Notes: generated from the sequence alone by a model not told the origin. Counted from the stretch's first letter, positions 25,044 to 38,865 are shown. The stretch: DNA of 64,000 nucleotides from Aotearoamyces nothofagi (GCA_015345905.1 JADDTR010000005.1:806001-870000); one strand, 5' to 3'. Numbers and translations are program-made.

Positions 25044-25856
25044 GCGAGCAGTTTGAGACTTCGGATTTGGGGGAGTCTAGAAGTGACATGAGGGTAAGAA
25101 AAGATTGTTGAGATATTACTGTTACGACTGCATAGCTTGGCTCTATTTTACATCATTGGGGGCGCACATGGCGTCATAAAAATGATGTAGAGTGGAATTA
25201 TAAAAGCAAATTTACAACCCAATTGGCTATAGAGTGAGACAACTGAACACTACGTAGCATGTTTGCTATCTCAGGGTGACAGATCGAAGCTGTCTCTAAC
25301 TTTCAAGCAATCTTCCTCTAGCTAAATCAACAGTTGCCCCCTATATATCAGCTGATATGATCTTTGCAGCCATTAAATCATTTCTGATATCATGTTAATA
25401 TCTCACACTAGCTCTCTCTATCCGTCAGAGCCTGCCCCCTCCTCCGCCCGGCCGCACGCTTGGATGCGGCCCTGCCACTGCTGTCCGCAATAATAGCCAG
25501 CAGGCAGAGTCGGGCGCGCAGACCGGTTCTCTCGAAGCGGGAGCGCTGCTCCGCTACCCCAGGTAGCCGATGCCGGTACCGCGTTGGCGTTTCGGGGGGG
25601 GGGGGGGGTGGGGGTTCTATCGCCTTCCTGTTCCGCAGCACATGTATTGTACGGTAGTACAAAAGCTGTGCAGTGAGTGACAGGTGCTCGTTCTACATCC
25701 CACACCCCCTTTTTTAAGAAAAGAAAAGAAAGAAAGGAAAGAAAGAAAAAAAAAACAATCGCGCCATGTTGATTGATGATTCGTGTCGTGGATATTTCCC
25801 CGTCTGCGTTTTCTACGTCAAAAGTCGCCCCGTCGGGAGCTCGCTAGTCATACATA

Positions 25857-25895
<39 letters not shown>

Positions 25896-26260
25896 GCCTC
25901 CCTCCCCTCCCTCCCCCCTTCCTCCGCCTCGCGACTCTCTTTTGAGAAGCCCGCTATAAACATACAAGGGACCGAGCGCCCGAGCCCGAATACTTGTAAA
26001 GAGAGAAAATTCGCGCTATGCCTGCAGAAGGGAGTACGATCCGCGCCTAGACGCCGTGCGGCCATGCCGTCACGTCAATGCGAAGCTGGGTTGAGCCGTG
26101 TCGTTGATATACACAGAGATGCATCATCTATCCTTTTGTACCTCAGTTCACCCCGCTCATGAGTTAGCCTATTTTCCAGTTCGTGCCATATCTTCATTTC
26201 CCTCTATTCCTTTTGTCCTTTCGTGTTTCCTTTCGACTGTCGCCGAAGATTCAAGGGGTA
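25044..26260. other. Intergenic with microsatellites
   Basis: Convergent 3' flanks of eIF5B and the Zn2Cys6 gene. It holds a G run (25597-25608), a purine AAAG tract (25718-25756) and a long TA tract (25861-25893). Short frames here are compositional. No gene is supported. Confidence 0.6.
25861..25893. repeat. (TA)n microsatellite
   Basis: About 33 bases of uninterrupted TA dinucleotides, followed by a pyrimidine CTCCCTCCC tract on the plus strand. Likely unstable in length. Confidence 0.95.
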
Positions 26261-26833
26261 TCAAAAACCACCCCCTGAATTCCCGAAAAAGAACCCGTCA
26301 AACAGATCCAGCTGATTGCCCTCACTGAAATCATGATCCATCCCCTCCCAGCCTAACCCGACTCCAAAATCAAGCCCCGACTGCCCCTCTGGAGGTCCTC
26401 CACTGACGTTAGCATTTCCACCTTGCAGAAAGTCCATGTTTTGTAACGAGAAGTCCAGATCGCCGTATCCATTGTTATAAATGCCCATATTTGGGCCCTG
26501 TGGTAGATATGGCTGTGACGTTTGGAGCTGTGATTGTTGATTCTGCTGTGGACTGGGGAGAAGTGATGGATCGATAGAGGAAGTGTCAACGGGCTGCATA
26601 TTTGCTGAGCCGGGTGAGATGGCATAGTCACTTGGACTTTGCATTTGACTACGCGAAATGCCGTAGGCATCGTTTCCATATTCGTTCTTGATTTGAGGAC
26701 GGGAGCCGTTCTTGACTGATTGTGGAGTCTGATAGGTTGGGGTCTGCTTTTCAGAAAGTTGGCTAGAAACACCCAAGAGGTCGTTAAGACCCATATCGAA
26801 TTGAGCCTTAACTCTGGAGGATGGAGCTTGTTG

Positions 26834-26877
<44 letters not shown>

Positions 26878-29545
26878 GCTGTTGTTGTAGTTGCTGCTGC
26901 TGGTGTTGATGCTCATTTGAGGACCGATGGTGATGTGATGATGATCGATGACTTCGAGCATTCGATGTGGCGAATTGAGTGCTAGACCCCGGTACAAAGT
27001 AGTCCGAAGAGGATCCATCGTCGGGGGATCTTTTGCTATAGCTATGACTGCGACTGTTACGCGAGGTGAGACCTTGAGCGCTGGAACCGAAGCCTGTGGT
27101 GGACATGCACATCTGTACTGTAGCCTTTGACATTCGATCAAAGGCGTCGCGACAAGCTTCAGCAGGTGGACATTTATCGATTAGGTCACCCAAAACAGAT
27201 GTTGCTGCTAATATGGTGAAATCAACCTCGTCCATAGTCTAAGTCTATTAGTAGCTGCAGGAATGGGTAAGGACTGAGAAGACCTACAAGCCTGCTTCTG
27301 ACAATCGGAGAGTGCCAGATGGCATATAAGAATGAGATACCAGCCATGAAGAGATGGTGAGTGGCCAAGAATGTATAATTGACGAGATGTATTCGATGCA
27401 ACTGGCGATACAGCCTCAACACCCTTTGACCAGCTTCGGCAACCTTCAGGAAAACACGTTCTTCATCCTCTCTCAGTTCAACTGTATGTGCGGAGGGGCT
27501 TTCCACTTCGTCTGAAGTATTGTATTCGCCCTCAAACCCAGGTGGGACACTGAGACTTTGTCGATACAGCATGATGACAGCTTGCCAATAGTTGAGCTCT
27601 AGAAATTCCGTCGAGAATAGAACAGCTGTTTCACGTTTTGTGGGCGCCGACTCCTTCCATTGCCACAGACGTCTGTCGATATCAATACGCCATGACCGGA
27701 AGGAATCGAATTTTGACAAGAACGGCGAAGGTAGCTGCGTATGCATATATGGATTTCGCTGGTTCGCACCTCCAGCTCGAACCAGCTGTGCTTGTTGATG
27801 CTGAAGAACTTGCAGAATCTCGGATTGAAGAAGTCGAAGGCGGAAATAATGATATGCAACGTGCTTGTAAGATGGTTCGGATGACCCTCCTGGTGGCTCG
27901 AGGAATCCTCCCGGAGTGATATACTTATCGTCCAATAAAGATGGGAACTCAGTAGTCACGACTTGGTCTGTTATGCCAAACGGCCGGCCAACACAAGTAC
28001 TGACTAGTCGATCAAAGGAATATGTGCACCACCATAGCCTCCTCCTGAAGTCCCTGATCCATTCTCTTCGACCGCGTTCCTTCGAGCTGATTTCGCGGCG
28101 TTGTTTCTCAAGATCTGTTAAATCAACACCTTGGTCTTGACTGCTATCTTCAAGGCCCACGTCAAGATCTTTCCCATCCTCATAGTGTAATCCTAGATCG
28201 ACTGCCAAGCGTACCGCGACACCGATGATATACCATAATCCTGGTGCTACGGGTCTCAATAGAGCAAATCCAGCCAGCAGTAGAACAGCTTGCAATTCTT
28301 CAAGTCCACCTCCAAAGCCGTCTGGTCGGTCAGCAACAGAAGTGGACGAAAGGCAAGCTTCCAAATGTACGATGGCGGATGCGTGATATTCTTCCGGTTG
28401 GCATTGCTGATTTGAGGGCCTGCCTCGTTTCAGCGTTGGTGATTTCGGTGATGGCCTCGTTGAATCCCCATCCGAATCCGAGTCGCCGAGAATAATACCG
28501 GAACCGATAGCAAAGACTATATTTAGCATATATAATTCTCTAGGTGTTCTCACTCGATCTTGATCTGAGTATGCCTGCTCGAACATCTTCATAAACTCGC
28601 CTCTGTGCAGTATGGGAACTTGCGGATTCGCATGCTCGAAATACAAATGAACAAGCCGTAGTCCCAGTGCTTTATCCGGAAACGGGGCCTGGTTAATTGT
28701 GGGTTTGGTTTGGAGACCGAAGAACGAGTCTCGCATAGATGTTCCTCCCGTACCAGTACCCTTTGCTGCTATCGGTCTACTGAGATTCTGTGCTCCCTTG
28801 TCCGAGTTATTACTGGAGACAGAGCTCTTAACTGCAGCAAAGACGACGCGCGCAAATGATATTCCACTGGTGGAACCCAGATATCGAGGATCGGAAGCTC
28901 CTTGTACAGATACCATCCCGACATTCGAGACAAGCTTGTTTAGCTTGTCCGCATCTTCGGTCTTCTGCGACCTTTGTAGAGTTGAGACGGCCGTCTCATA
29001 TCCATTGTTTGATGGCAACTCCTCAGTGGGCGTTTGCTCAGCATTGGGATCTGGGCCAGGTCTCGAGCTGTGGTCAAGCACCTCGGCAGGCGCGAAAGGA
29101 AGGTTGTTGCTTTGAAGGAGGCTTTCGAGGTATGCGACTCTACTCTCCAAGTAGAAGACATAACTGCAGAAGACAAGTCAGTGATTGATAAGCCTAGCGC
29201 AGACGGGTCCCCTTCAGCTTACCTCCTCGGAATCTCTCTCTTGGTGATGGGATCATACCCCACACACTTGACGCCCGCCTTCTCGCAGCTCGCACAGCTG
29301 GGAAGTCTTTGATCGCATCTATTTTTCCTCAGCCGGCATCGATTGCAAGCGCTGACGTTCCGGAAGCTGGAGCTCTGCCCAGCCTTACCGCCCCCGAGGT
29401 TCTCTGGAATGGGATCAAGAGGCGTGTCTATTGATAAGTTGTCGTTATTGATAAAGGCCCCTGGCGACTTTGTGCTCGATGGCGAATGACGTGCGCGCTT
29501 TGAGGGGTAGCCGCCAGCAGATGAGGCTGGTGATCGAGGGTTCAT
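26261..29545 (-). CDS. Zn2Cys6 transcription factor, PPR1-like, with polyglutamine
   Basis: Minus-strand exons 29545-29223, 29163-27288 and 27238-26261 join to 1058 codons plus stop. The binuclear cluster has Cys67, Cys70, Cys77, Cys84, Cys87 and Cys94 (C-x2-C-x6-C-x6-C-x2-C-x6-C). The linker VGYDPITKREIPRSYVFYLESRVAYLE resembles PPR1-type factors and leads into a dimerisation coiled coil. The fungal_trans middle homology region spans roughly residues 280-560, with LRLVHLYFEHANPQVPILHRGEF and the WWCTYSFDRLVS motif. The C-terminal part is Gln/Ser/His-rich: an uninterrupted run of about 17 Gln is encoded by CAG/CAA codons near 26833-26874, followed by a probable activation region. A nuclear regulator of metabolism is the safe inference; target genes cannot be read from the sequence. 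Confidence 0.9.
26833..26906 (-). repeat. CAG/CAA polyglutamine repeat within Zn2Cys6 gene
   Basis: The plus strand reads as TTG then CTG triplets, giving a Gln run in the minus-strand protein. The uninterrupted central CAG stretch is about eleven triplets. It is in frame and would change only Gln number if it varied. Confidence 0.9.
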
Positions 29546-30669
29546 GACTTTAGATGTCTATTTCTGGTTGAGCGTAGCGCGGATCTGTCCATGGCACGAG
29601 AATTGAGTGACAAGGGAGATTGCTTATTATTTGCTGCTGACGACCGTCATTGCGTGAGAATTGTGATTCTTATCCCAAGGCTTGCGTTTCTCCCGACTGC
29701 GCATATATGCACGGCATTGCACGTCGATACCTCCAGAGCCGGCAAATGGGCGGTGGAAAAAGCAAACTCGGCATTTTGGGCATAGCAGCATCACGATTAC
29801 GCTGGCGGACACGGCGGACTAATGTCCTAATTCCCGCCCGCCTATCTCTAGGCGCCAGATAAGAGCTGCACCCAATCACCGCTCTGGAACGAGGAGATTT
29901 TGTTTCGCTTTGCGTATGCGCCGTCTGGCATAGGCTGGCCTTAGTCAGGTGCTACCGCCGTTCAAGGCCGGCTGAGACCCCTCGGGGAAGTCACGGGGAA
30001 GTCACGCCTCACAGGACGATCTACGCACCCAAGGCAATTCAGCTGCATCTCAGATAATCACTGCATTCGCGTTATATACTTGTATCTACTGCTTCTACAC
30101 TCATCCTGCGCCCTTTTGGCCGTGGACCCTGCGATTCCGTCATGAGAAGATAGGTAGCTGACTTGTGCCGAGGTCTGTATTCTCCGATCCCCACCATTCT
30201 GTAGGCCGTAGCTAAGCATCAATCTCTCCAGCCTGGGGCTTGTTGAAATGCGGATAGGAACTGGTGATATTTCCCTGCCGATTGCAACATGCCTCACATG
30301 ACACCTGCTATGGGTACACTGCCACTTAGTGCGCCATCTATATCCATAGCAATAACTCCTCTAATCCTTCCTTATATCCGTATCCATGCAGCCATCCCAT
30401 TCCCATGCAAGTTCCTCCAGACGAAGAAGTCAAAATCAGTAAAACATATCCCACACGTCCGGTTTGCGCCAAAGCAGCGCCAACATCAACAGCGCAAAAT
30501 CCAAAATTCCTGATATCTTCTGCTGTATAGACAGAACTTTCTCCCGATAGCAATATTTAGGAGATTCGTCCTTTTCATAATCATATACCGAGTGGACAGT
30601 GTGTGCAAACAACTCATCCGTCCCAGCGTCGTTCCAGTCCTCGAAGTCTCTAGCGACTACCTGTGGCGT
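29546..30669. other. Intergenic between Zn2Cys6 gene and MFS transporter
   Basis: About 1.1 kb upstream of the Zn2Cys6 gene and downstream of the MFS gene. Several 60-80 codon frames exist on both strands without recognisable content or splice context. GGGGAAGTCACG is directly repeated at 29983-30006. Confidence 0.5.
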
Positions 30670-32587
30670 TCATGAGTGTGGAGTGGCCTCCAGGTCAAGG
30701 TAACTGCCACACTCATCACGACACGCTTCTTCCTCGTCCTTCTTCTCTTCCATCCGACCACCCTTTTCTGTCATTTGCAGGCTAATGACGGCACCGGCGA
30801 TGGTTACCAGGGCTGTGCACCACCAGACCAGGCCAGAATAGCCAATCTGTAAGCCAGTTGAGTAAAGGACCCCTGATATCGTTGGACCTAGTGCTCTACA
30901 CAAGCTGGCGGTGGATGCAGCGACGCCGTTAATTGTACCTAACAATAGTAGCGAGGGTGCAGAGTTGGTGAGCAAGATCGCATTCGCAGGGAACGCAAAG
31001 TTTGCAAAGGTGCATTTCCATATGATGATGGGGTAAATTCCCCAGCTGCGGGCGCGCTCTGGGAGCAGAACCAAATAAGGAGTCGTGAAGTAGAGAATCG
31101 GGTAGGACCATGCTAGGAGTCTAAATAGACCTAGAGGGCCTAGCTTTCGAACGACAATCGGGAAAAAGAAGACAGTCGCAACCATCGAGTAGATACCTTG
31201 CATGGATAGAATGACGCCGATCTGCTTGGTCGACAAGCCGAAGCCTCCGACAAACTTGAAGGGCAGTTCGAAATCCTCATGGCTATGAGATTCCTGCGTG
31301 CTGAGCAAGACAGGTAAAAGAGAATCAAAGGTGATGGTGTGGCTGTGAAGTTGCATTAGCCACTGCATGCACCTCGACGCATCTATTGAAAACTTACTAA
31401 GCCAAAATACCATAACCGACGATATTGACGACAACCTGCTTGGTGAAAGCTTTTGAAGCAGCAGGCTTTTGTTGAGGTTTGAGATAGTCATCATCAAGAC
31501 TCAAAATTGATTCTTGAGGCTCCGGGCTTAGGGTGGAAGTCAGTTGTGGCGATCCTTCAATGCTACGATATCCCGGCAATTGCACGTCGTCGTCAATCAG
31601 CGACTGGGCCTCGGAGAGATGTTCCGCCTTCTCTGAAGTGAGGTTGGTCTGATTGGCACGTCCTCGCACCTTACTGATAATCCATTCCCCAGCCTCGAGT
31701 CCGATATCACGGTTGTGCTTTTTCTCTGCGTGAGTCTCTTCGAGAAACAAGATTCCGATCACTACACCGCATGCAACAATAAAAGTGCAAACAAGGTTTG
31801 GTAAGAGATATGGAAATCGCTCAAATATCGTCCCGGCATGGAATATTCCTGGGTAGCTGACGCATGGCTGTGCTAAGGCGCCACCCAGACTTGGCCCCAA
31901 AATCGAGCTATGCTCATGTTAGAAGTGCGTAACAGCGAATTACTCCTAAAAACATACCCAAGACACCACACAAATGGCATAATCGTATATGCGCGCGCTA
32001 TATAGAATATTAGTCATGACTATTTAATAATGACCAAAATTGCTTACGCTGATGCTCTTTCACCGTCACCAGCTCTGCAACAGTTGTTTGGAGAACTCCA
32101 ATGTTTCTGTATCATGCTGTCAGCCCCCAAACATGCCAAGTAATCATAAACAAGATATGCGCACCCATTTAGAAGCCCGCCCAATGCTCTGGCAAGAAGT
32201 GCGACGGGTAGATTCGGCGCAAACCCAAATATCATCATGCTCAATCCTGTTCCAGCTAGCCCAGTCAAGAGTACTGGCTTGCGGCCAATTTTATCACTCA
32301 GTCTGCCCCATAATACACCAGTTGAGAACTCTGCGAAAGTGAAGGCCGACGTCACCATACCGGCATATACGGCAATTTTTCGATCATCTGCAGTGATGTG
32401 GAAGGATTCGATCATGAAATATATATATGGGAAGATAGACATGAAGGCAATGGGTTCGCAGATTCTGCATAATGCTTTATACAAGAGGTTAGCCTTGGTC
32501 GAAAGCCAAGCAGTGAGAATATTCTCGACGCTCACCAAGGACGAAGAGTTGTCTTGCCGGAAAGGCTGGACATTGAGGTTTGGCCAT
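30670..32587 (-). CDS. Major facilitator transporter (DHA1-like, YCR023C type)
   Basis: Minus-strand exons 32587-32536, 32474-32165, 32106-32048, 31997-31958, 31907-31398 and 31342-30670 join to 547 codons plus stop. The N-terminus has the signature RQLFVLALCRICEPIAFMSIFPYIYFMI (first membrane segment, split by intron 1). MFS motif A is present as GRLSDKIGRKP between segments 2 and 3. EHQPRAYTIMPFVWCLGSILGPSLGG crosses three exons, one only 40 nt long. A large cytosolic loop (about 60-70 residues, acidic, DDDVQLPG and LDDDYLKP) separates the two six-helix halves. The C-terminus is charged and cytosolic. Members of this group are drug:H+ antiporter-like proteins, many of unknown substrate; some are vacuolar. 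Five of six exons are needed to see the family, so naive frames break it up. Confidence 0.88.
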
Positions 32588-35500
32588 CTTCGACAAGACG
32601 CCTAGGCGCATAAGATGTGTGGTGAAAGGGCCGGAGAAGTGAAGAAGAGCGCAGGCCGCAGTGTTAAGAAAGGAACAATGTTTAACTTCCGCTTGGCAGA
32701 AACAAGTGGTGGCTTTAAGGTTCGCAGTTAAGAGGGCAGATCTGGATGTGCCTGGAGACGGGAGATGCTGCACTGGGGGGAAGGATCTGTGAAGTAAAAG
32801 AAGAGAAATGACTTATCATAATGGGCAGGCCGTCTGAGATATAATCATTAGTGGTCATATAACTGACCGCCGGATTAGGCCTGTATGTATCACACGGGTA
32901 GTAGCGGCGGGCGGAAAGCGGTGACGAAGAGAGCCATCAACCAGGCACGGCACTCCTAGGCTATAGGAGAACCAGGGTAGACTGTCCATGGTACAGTACG
33001 TGGTGAGGTAGGCCGAGTGTCTGTACAGACTACGGCAAAATAGAATATCATACCATACTACGCGGGCACCGGCATTCACGTCCCTAGCGGCAGTTCGCAT
33101 TTCCATCTGAGAGTAATACAGTACAAGTACAGTACAGTACACCACAGGGCTCCGTACATAGCTCGGGTGCTCGAGTAGGCCGAGGGACGGGGAGAAAGAT
33201 TTCAAGCTTGCAAGCTTGCAACCTTGCCTACGGTAATCCATGTCGACAGCTAATGATCAGTGACGAAGAGTCGGGAGTAATTAGGACGGAGCGGTGTGCA
33301 GTAGCTCTGTCTGAACGTCCTCCCCCACTTTGGCTTGTGGAGTCAGCCCAGCAAGGGGGAAAAAGCCAATCTTCGAGAGAATGGTGATCACCATTGGCGT
33401 TATTCAACTCAAATGCGCCCGGTCACGCCCCTGATAGATTGAGGAGCAGGTGTGTGGGAGTGGGCAACGACGGGGCAGGGGTCAGGGCAGATGGTTTGGC
33501 TCTGGGTGTTGGACGGTTGAGGAAAAGAAAGGAAAGGGAAAAGAAAAAAAAGATGTTGTCGTTCCGTGACGGCTACGGGTGACGAGCACCGCAGTAACTG
33601 TATACTTCCGTACTCCGTAGTGCCTCAGGTGGTACTGGAGGTGCGTATCGTCAATCGCTTATTCGGTGATTGCGCCCATGTCCAAGGCTGTGTCGGGTTC
33701 TTCTTGGGCTCTCGTACGGCGCAGCCTGCCGGCTCCTTGGCCTGCTGCCCTGTCGCCCCGTCGCCTCGTCAATCCGCAATCCTCAATCCTGAACTCTTAC
33801 GAGTCTGGCTGTGACGGAGGCAGGCACTGCACTACAGCAGACTCGCGGTAAATCTTCTCAGAAGCTCCATGTCAGTCGGAGCAGTCAGGAGCGAGTAAGA
33901 TAGCGTGAGTGTCGAGTCTTGCCGAGTCTTGTCCCTGCCAGGCGTGGCCGGGATGCTACAGTAGTAGGCGCTGCTAGGGTGGTGGATGGGACTTGGATGG
34001 GACTTGGAACTTAGCACAATGGAATCATGGAAATGGGAACAGAGCAAAGAGCCCAAGCGCAAGCGCAAGCACCCCTGAAGTGAGGTCGCCAGGACGGCAA
34101 GGGCTGTGGGCACTGGGCAGTGGGACGGGCATCGGGCGAGAGTGGTTTGCAAGCAAGCAAATCGCGCGCGCAATAATCCAGCAGCCAGCGCTGCTACTCG
34201 TTATGCCCCGTCCTGGACTCTGGACTCTCGCGCTCTCGTAAGAGCCCGCTCAACGGCCCAGCTCCTAGCCATGGCCGTGTTATTGTCCGGTCTCCGCCCA
34301 GCCGTCGCTGCTGCCCTTTCCTTTCACGTCCTCTCGCCCCTTGGCATAGGGCACCGGTGCATGCTGTACGATCACTACAATGTCACTGTCTCTGTCACTC
34401 ACTGCTCGCGTTGGTGATTGCCTCAGCTAAGGTGGCTCTTCTGCTTGGCCTGGGGCCCTGCAACGGGGCCCTGAAGGCCTGCAACTGGGTCCACCCTGCA
34501 TATTCACCCAGCTCTACGGTCCTGGTAAATTATACGCCCGCCGCCCCTGCAAACGCCAGCTGTTTCCCAGCTGGACGGCGAGGCTTGCTGCGAGTCATAT
34601 GATCAGATCTGACATGCTGCATTGGTGCGGAAGAGAGTTTCATGCCAGCAATGCAGACGTCAATCAAGGCAAACGCTGATGGAAACATCGACATCGTGCC
34701 CTCCTCCCAACTCCTTCGTGCTGGACTGGGCCTCAATCCGCCTGGAGTCGCAATGCGAACTGTGTCAACAGCGTCATCTGACCGCGTCAGACGGCAGGCA
34801 GCCGGGCAGGAGAGGGCTGCCGCTGAAGGATGTTGTTGCTGCTGTTGGATGTGCAATGTCGGAGTCGGCTGTAGGGTTGATGGGTGTACCATCGGTGTAC
34901 CAAGAAGAGTTTCGGTCGGACGGGCGCAAGGCAAACAAAACAAAACCGAGCGTTTCAAGGGTCGATCTACATCATTCTCAGATGTTGTGTCGTATACATG
35001 TCTATCTTTGTCCTGTATCATTATTGTCGTGTTCCGAGTACAGACCGTTACAGCCGTGAAGCCGTGAAGCCGTGCTTCCGCGCGAGCGCCAGAGGGCACT
35101 CGAGCATACGCTGTACTGTGCTGTGGTGAGCAGCACCCATCCCTGACCGCTTCTCGCCGAGTCCCATGCTGCGATCTGTGTACGGACTTGCAGTTTCAAG
35201 GCTGGGTAGCCAACCCCCCGTTGTTGGCCAGTCAGGAAGATAAGGGACTCGGGAAGCAGTCGTGGAGGCATGGATGGAGAGGCGTGGTACTTTGAGGACA
35301 CGCCGCCGAGGACATACTACATACTGCACTGTACTGTACCTTGGAGGACATGCGTTGCGCAGGATCCCTCTAGCGCGCCTCTGCATAGAGGATCTAATAA
35401 GGCAGACGGAAGCACCTCAGTCCGGCACTGTACTGTACCTGTACGTACCTGTACCTGTCCAGCGCTACTGTCATGTATTCTGTGCTATTACGAGTGAGTT

Positions 35501-35646
35501 ATCGCTCAGACCCGGGGAACGGGAATCCGTGGCATCTTGCAGGGGGGCAAGGCGAGCTGCCCACTTATTTCCGCCAACTCGTACCGCAGATTGTCAGCCA
35601 CGCTGCTAGCGCGGGCCCTTCCCTTTGTTCATCTTCAGGTTCAGGC

Positions 35647-35671
35647 ATGGCATGGCATGGCATGGCATGGC
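35647..35671. repeat. ATGGC pentanucleotide tandem repeat
   Basis: Five copies of a 5-bp unit (GCATG/ATGGC) in the gene-poor region, followed by three CCTTCAGGA steps at 35680-35706. Confidence 0.9.
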
Positions 35672-38600
35672 ATTCATTACCTTCAGGACCTTCAGGACCT
35701 TCAGGCACTCACTCACTCCCTCCCACTCCCTCCATCGCTCCCATGTCCTTCTGCTTTCCTTCACACGAGCTGTAGCTCAGCTGTAGCTGTCGTCATTCCA
35801 TCATTCCATCATTCCGTCATTCCGTCATTATGGCAATATGGTCGAGTATTTGTCGGCCGACGGTTTCAGGCCCGGATCCTGCACGTGTTCTGCGCGGCTG
35901 TTTGCTGTTACTGTCGCTGTCCACCACGAGAACTATACGGAGCACTGCCCTGTGCGAGTCGTGCCATAGCCCCACACAGTTATATTAACCTGCTAGCAGG
36001 AGGGGAAGAGCACCTGAAGACCTAGATCCGGACTACACATCCGGAGGTTGTTGGTGTTGATGGTGAGTCCAGTGGCAGGCACGGTAGCAGGTACAGTAGG
36101 CACGGTACCATCGACACATGTACTACTGCACAGGCCTGCGGTTTCCGTCGGCCCCGAAATGAGGCGGCAGCTCGTCGCAGAGTCGCCCGGAGGGCCAGAG
36201 CACGCCAGAGCAGGCCTGCTGGAGACGCCGCAAGTGCGCAAGTGCAGGACGGACAGGACAGTAAAGGAGGCGCGAGGAGGTGCGAAAGAAGTGCGTAGTG
36301 CGCAGTGCGTAGTGCGCAGTGCGCACAATCCAGTCAGTAGTCGGGTAATAATGTACTGTACGGTCGTTCGCACCCGGAACGGCAGCCTAGACTGTCGCGG
36401 AAGACGTTCCAGTTGCCGCGGGGAACCCGGATCTCCAAGGAGCAGACCCCTCAGGCCAATCGCAAGCGCACGCCACCCTGGCCAGCACGATGGAGCTGGA
36501 TCACTGCTGGACAGGACAACGTCACGAAGACCCTGCCGAAAACATGGCGAGCACCGCAGCCATCTGCCTTGGTCGGCAGACGTCGATTTCTTCCACGACC
36601 GCCCTGCCGTGGCTGCGACGGCGGTGGCCCGCAATGGGAGATGGGGACGGGAGACGGTTGACGGTTGACGGGAGATGGCTGAGATGGCTGAGAATACCCG
36701 GCGCCCAATCAGCCCGCCGTGCGGTCATCCGACGGAATCTCGTCTTGTCTCCCCAGCCGCTGTGCTTGATGCAGGCCTTTGCAGGCCTCGCAGCCTCTGC
36801 AGCTCGTTGCAGACGGCCTTGCAGGCCTTGCCGGGCGGCCCAGGTGCTGGTCAGGCAGCCGGTCGGCCTCCTGACAACCCGCGCTCCCACATGCTGGCGC
36901 CGCGCGCGGAGAGAGCATGACCGTCGCTCGTAACGGAAGCCCTCGGCCCTTGCGCTCGCGGGTGGGCACTGTGTGTGTGGGCACTGTGCGGGCACTGTGT
37001 GGGCTCCGTGCGGGCGCTGTACGGGCGCTGCAAGGGCGCTCCCATCACCATCACGCCCGCCAGCGTCTAGCCATGCGCCGTCGAGTGCGTGGCCCTGGAG
37101 TCTACTGCACTCTACTGCTACTGTGCTGTGCGGTGCGGTGCGGTGCTGTGGTGTCTCCGCTATGCACTGTAGTGTATCCCCTTAATCGAGGATCTTGGGG
37201 CAGATCGCTTCCACGGTCCGTTGTGCCGGGAGACGTGCTAGACGTTTTCTTCGTCGTCGGCTCTACTCTGGCTGCAGACGAGGTCCTGTTTCCTTGCGTC
37301 CCCCGTCCTGAGTCCGAAGCTTCCATGCACGCCGTGCCTAAGCCTCATCGAAGCGGGCACCGGCTGTGCATGAGGACAGATCCCGTTTACCGCAGCTGCT
37401 CGCCAAATCCTGGCCATTCCGGGTCATTCCTGGCGACGGCCAAGTGGCAGACTGGGTAGACAGGAAGTCTTCATGCACCGAAGCTCAACATGCAGTCCAT
37501 GTGCTGTCCAGCTCAGCGCCTCGAGAGGGGTTGAGCGTGGGGGGGTGAGGGGCAGACACAGGCAGATTGGCTTTCCCGTTGCGCGTCATTGTTGGTGGAA
37601 ACTCACCGATAGGCCAACGCATCTCACATCTGTACAACCTTGGGCATCATTGATTGCAGTGTTCTGGAGATGCCACTCTCCTGCTTCCTCCCTTGCCTTT
37701 GGGTGTCCCGATTTGATCGGCTTCAACACCAAAGCACGGCGCTCTCGGCTCGGTCGGGAGGAAGGCTGTTTCGTTTTGAGTCTTTGTGACCATGCCTCAT
37801 GGCTATTGTCGGCGAAACTCTGATATTCTGCAGCGACGGAGCTGTCACTGCATCCATGATTCTGCATCATGTCCGCACGTTGGGTAGAGAGGGTGCCCCA
37901 TCAAGCTTCCTTGCACCGGGAGTAGCCTGTGGCCGGGCCATACCGCTATTGCGTTCTTATGTCATACCGCATCTATTTGCATTTCTCAACTCTGCTCATT
38001 TGACTTCCTTGTGTATCGGTCAGGGAGGTCATGTGGCGAGGCGGCTTCAGACCTAAACACATCGTCTCATTTCAGGGGCAGGATTGGCATGTAGGTGAGA
38101 CAATGTGATGCACTCTGATGCAGCCCCCAGGGTAACCAAACACGATTCCCACTGGGAAAGATGATGGTGATTTGGCATAGGATATCATCTGCCATGGTAG
38201 CGCAGGCAGGCGTTATGCTATAATTCTACTGTTATATGTCAGATATCAGCTGTCAGCTATCCTGAATGGGATATTGCAAAACCCTCCCTCCTTTTTGGTG
38301 AACATGGCCCAGATATTTGCCTATATGCAGAGTGAGTCATCTCCCCGAGTGGGCAGCTGGCCAACATCTGGAGCCCGCAGAGAGTATACCGTTACTGGCA
38401 TTATAGCCTCGCTTTGTTCGCACTTTCTCTTGCTGTTACAAGAGTTGGCCGTCATCAAAATTTGAGAAAGACGTTAGGAAACATGGATCTGCAACTACCG
38501 GCCCTAAATCTTCAGATCGATCCATCGGTGACTTGTCACATTTTCACCGCATGACTTCCATGTACTGACGTAGGATCGCCCTTCAGTCATGGTGTATGAC

Positions 38601-38855
38601 ATGATCTGAGAATCTAGGACAGTAGCACCGGAAAGTGATTTATGATCTGGATTAGAGTTCAAGGAAACTCGGCCTACCTACTTGGGACGATGCATTTGTT
38701 TCTGGGCTGAGGATAACTCAGTGTAACCTATGAATGTGGTAGAGTCGAGTCGTTGCGTTATTCACCGTAGCAGTTTTACCCTTAAAATCATCTCTTACTT
38801 AACTCAATGTAGGCAGTTGTCCTCCACAACCAGAAGAATAAGTCCAAAAGGGATG

Positions 38856-38865
38856 ATCACGTGAT
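38856..38865. promoter_or_regulatory. Palindromic CACGTG box upstream of CCDC124-like gene
   Basis: ATCACGTGAT is a perfect palindrome about 205 bp upstream of the start at 39071. Same core as upstream of ubiquitin-L40; binding by a Cbf1-type bHLH is inference. Confidence 0.4.

Noticed and set aside
34530-36634. Several 100-213 codon frames on both strands in the gene-poor region
   Set aside because: They overlap each other, have no domain, signal peptide or splice chain, and match the expectation for GC-rich sequence.
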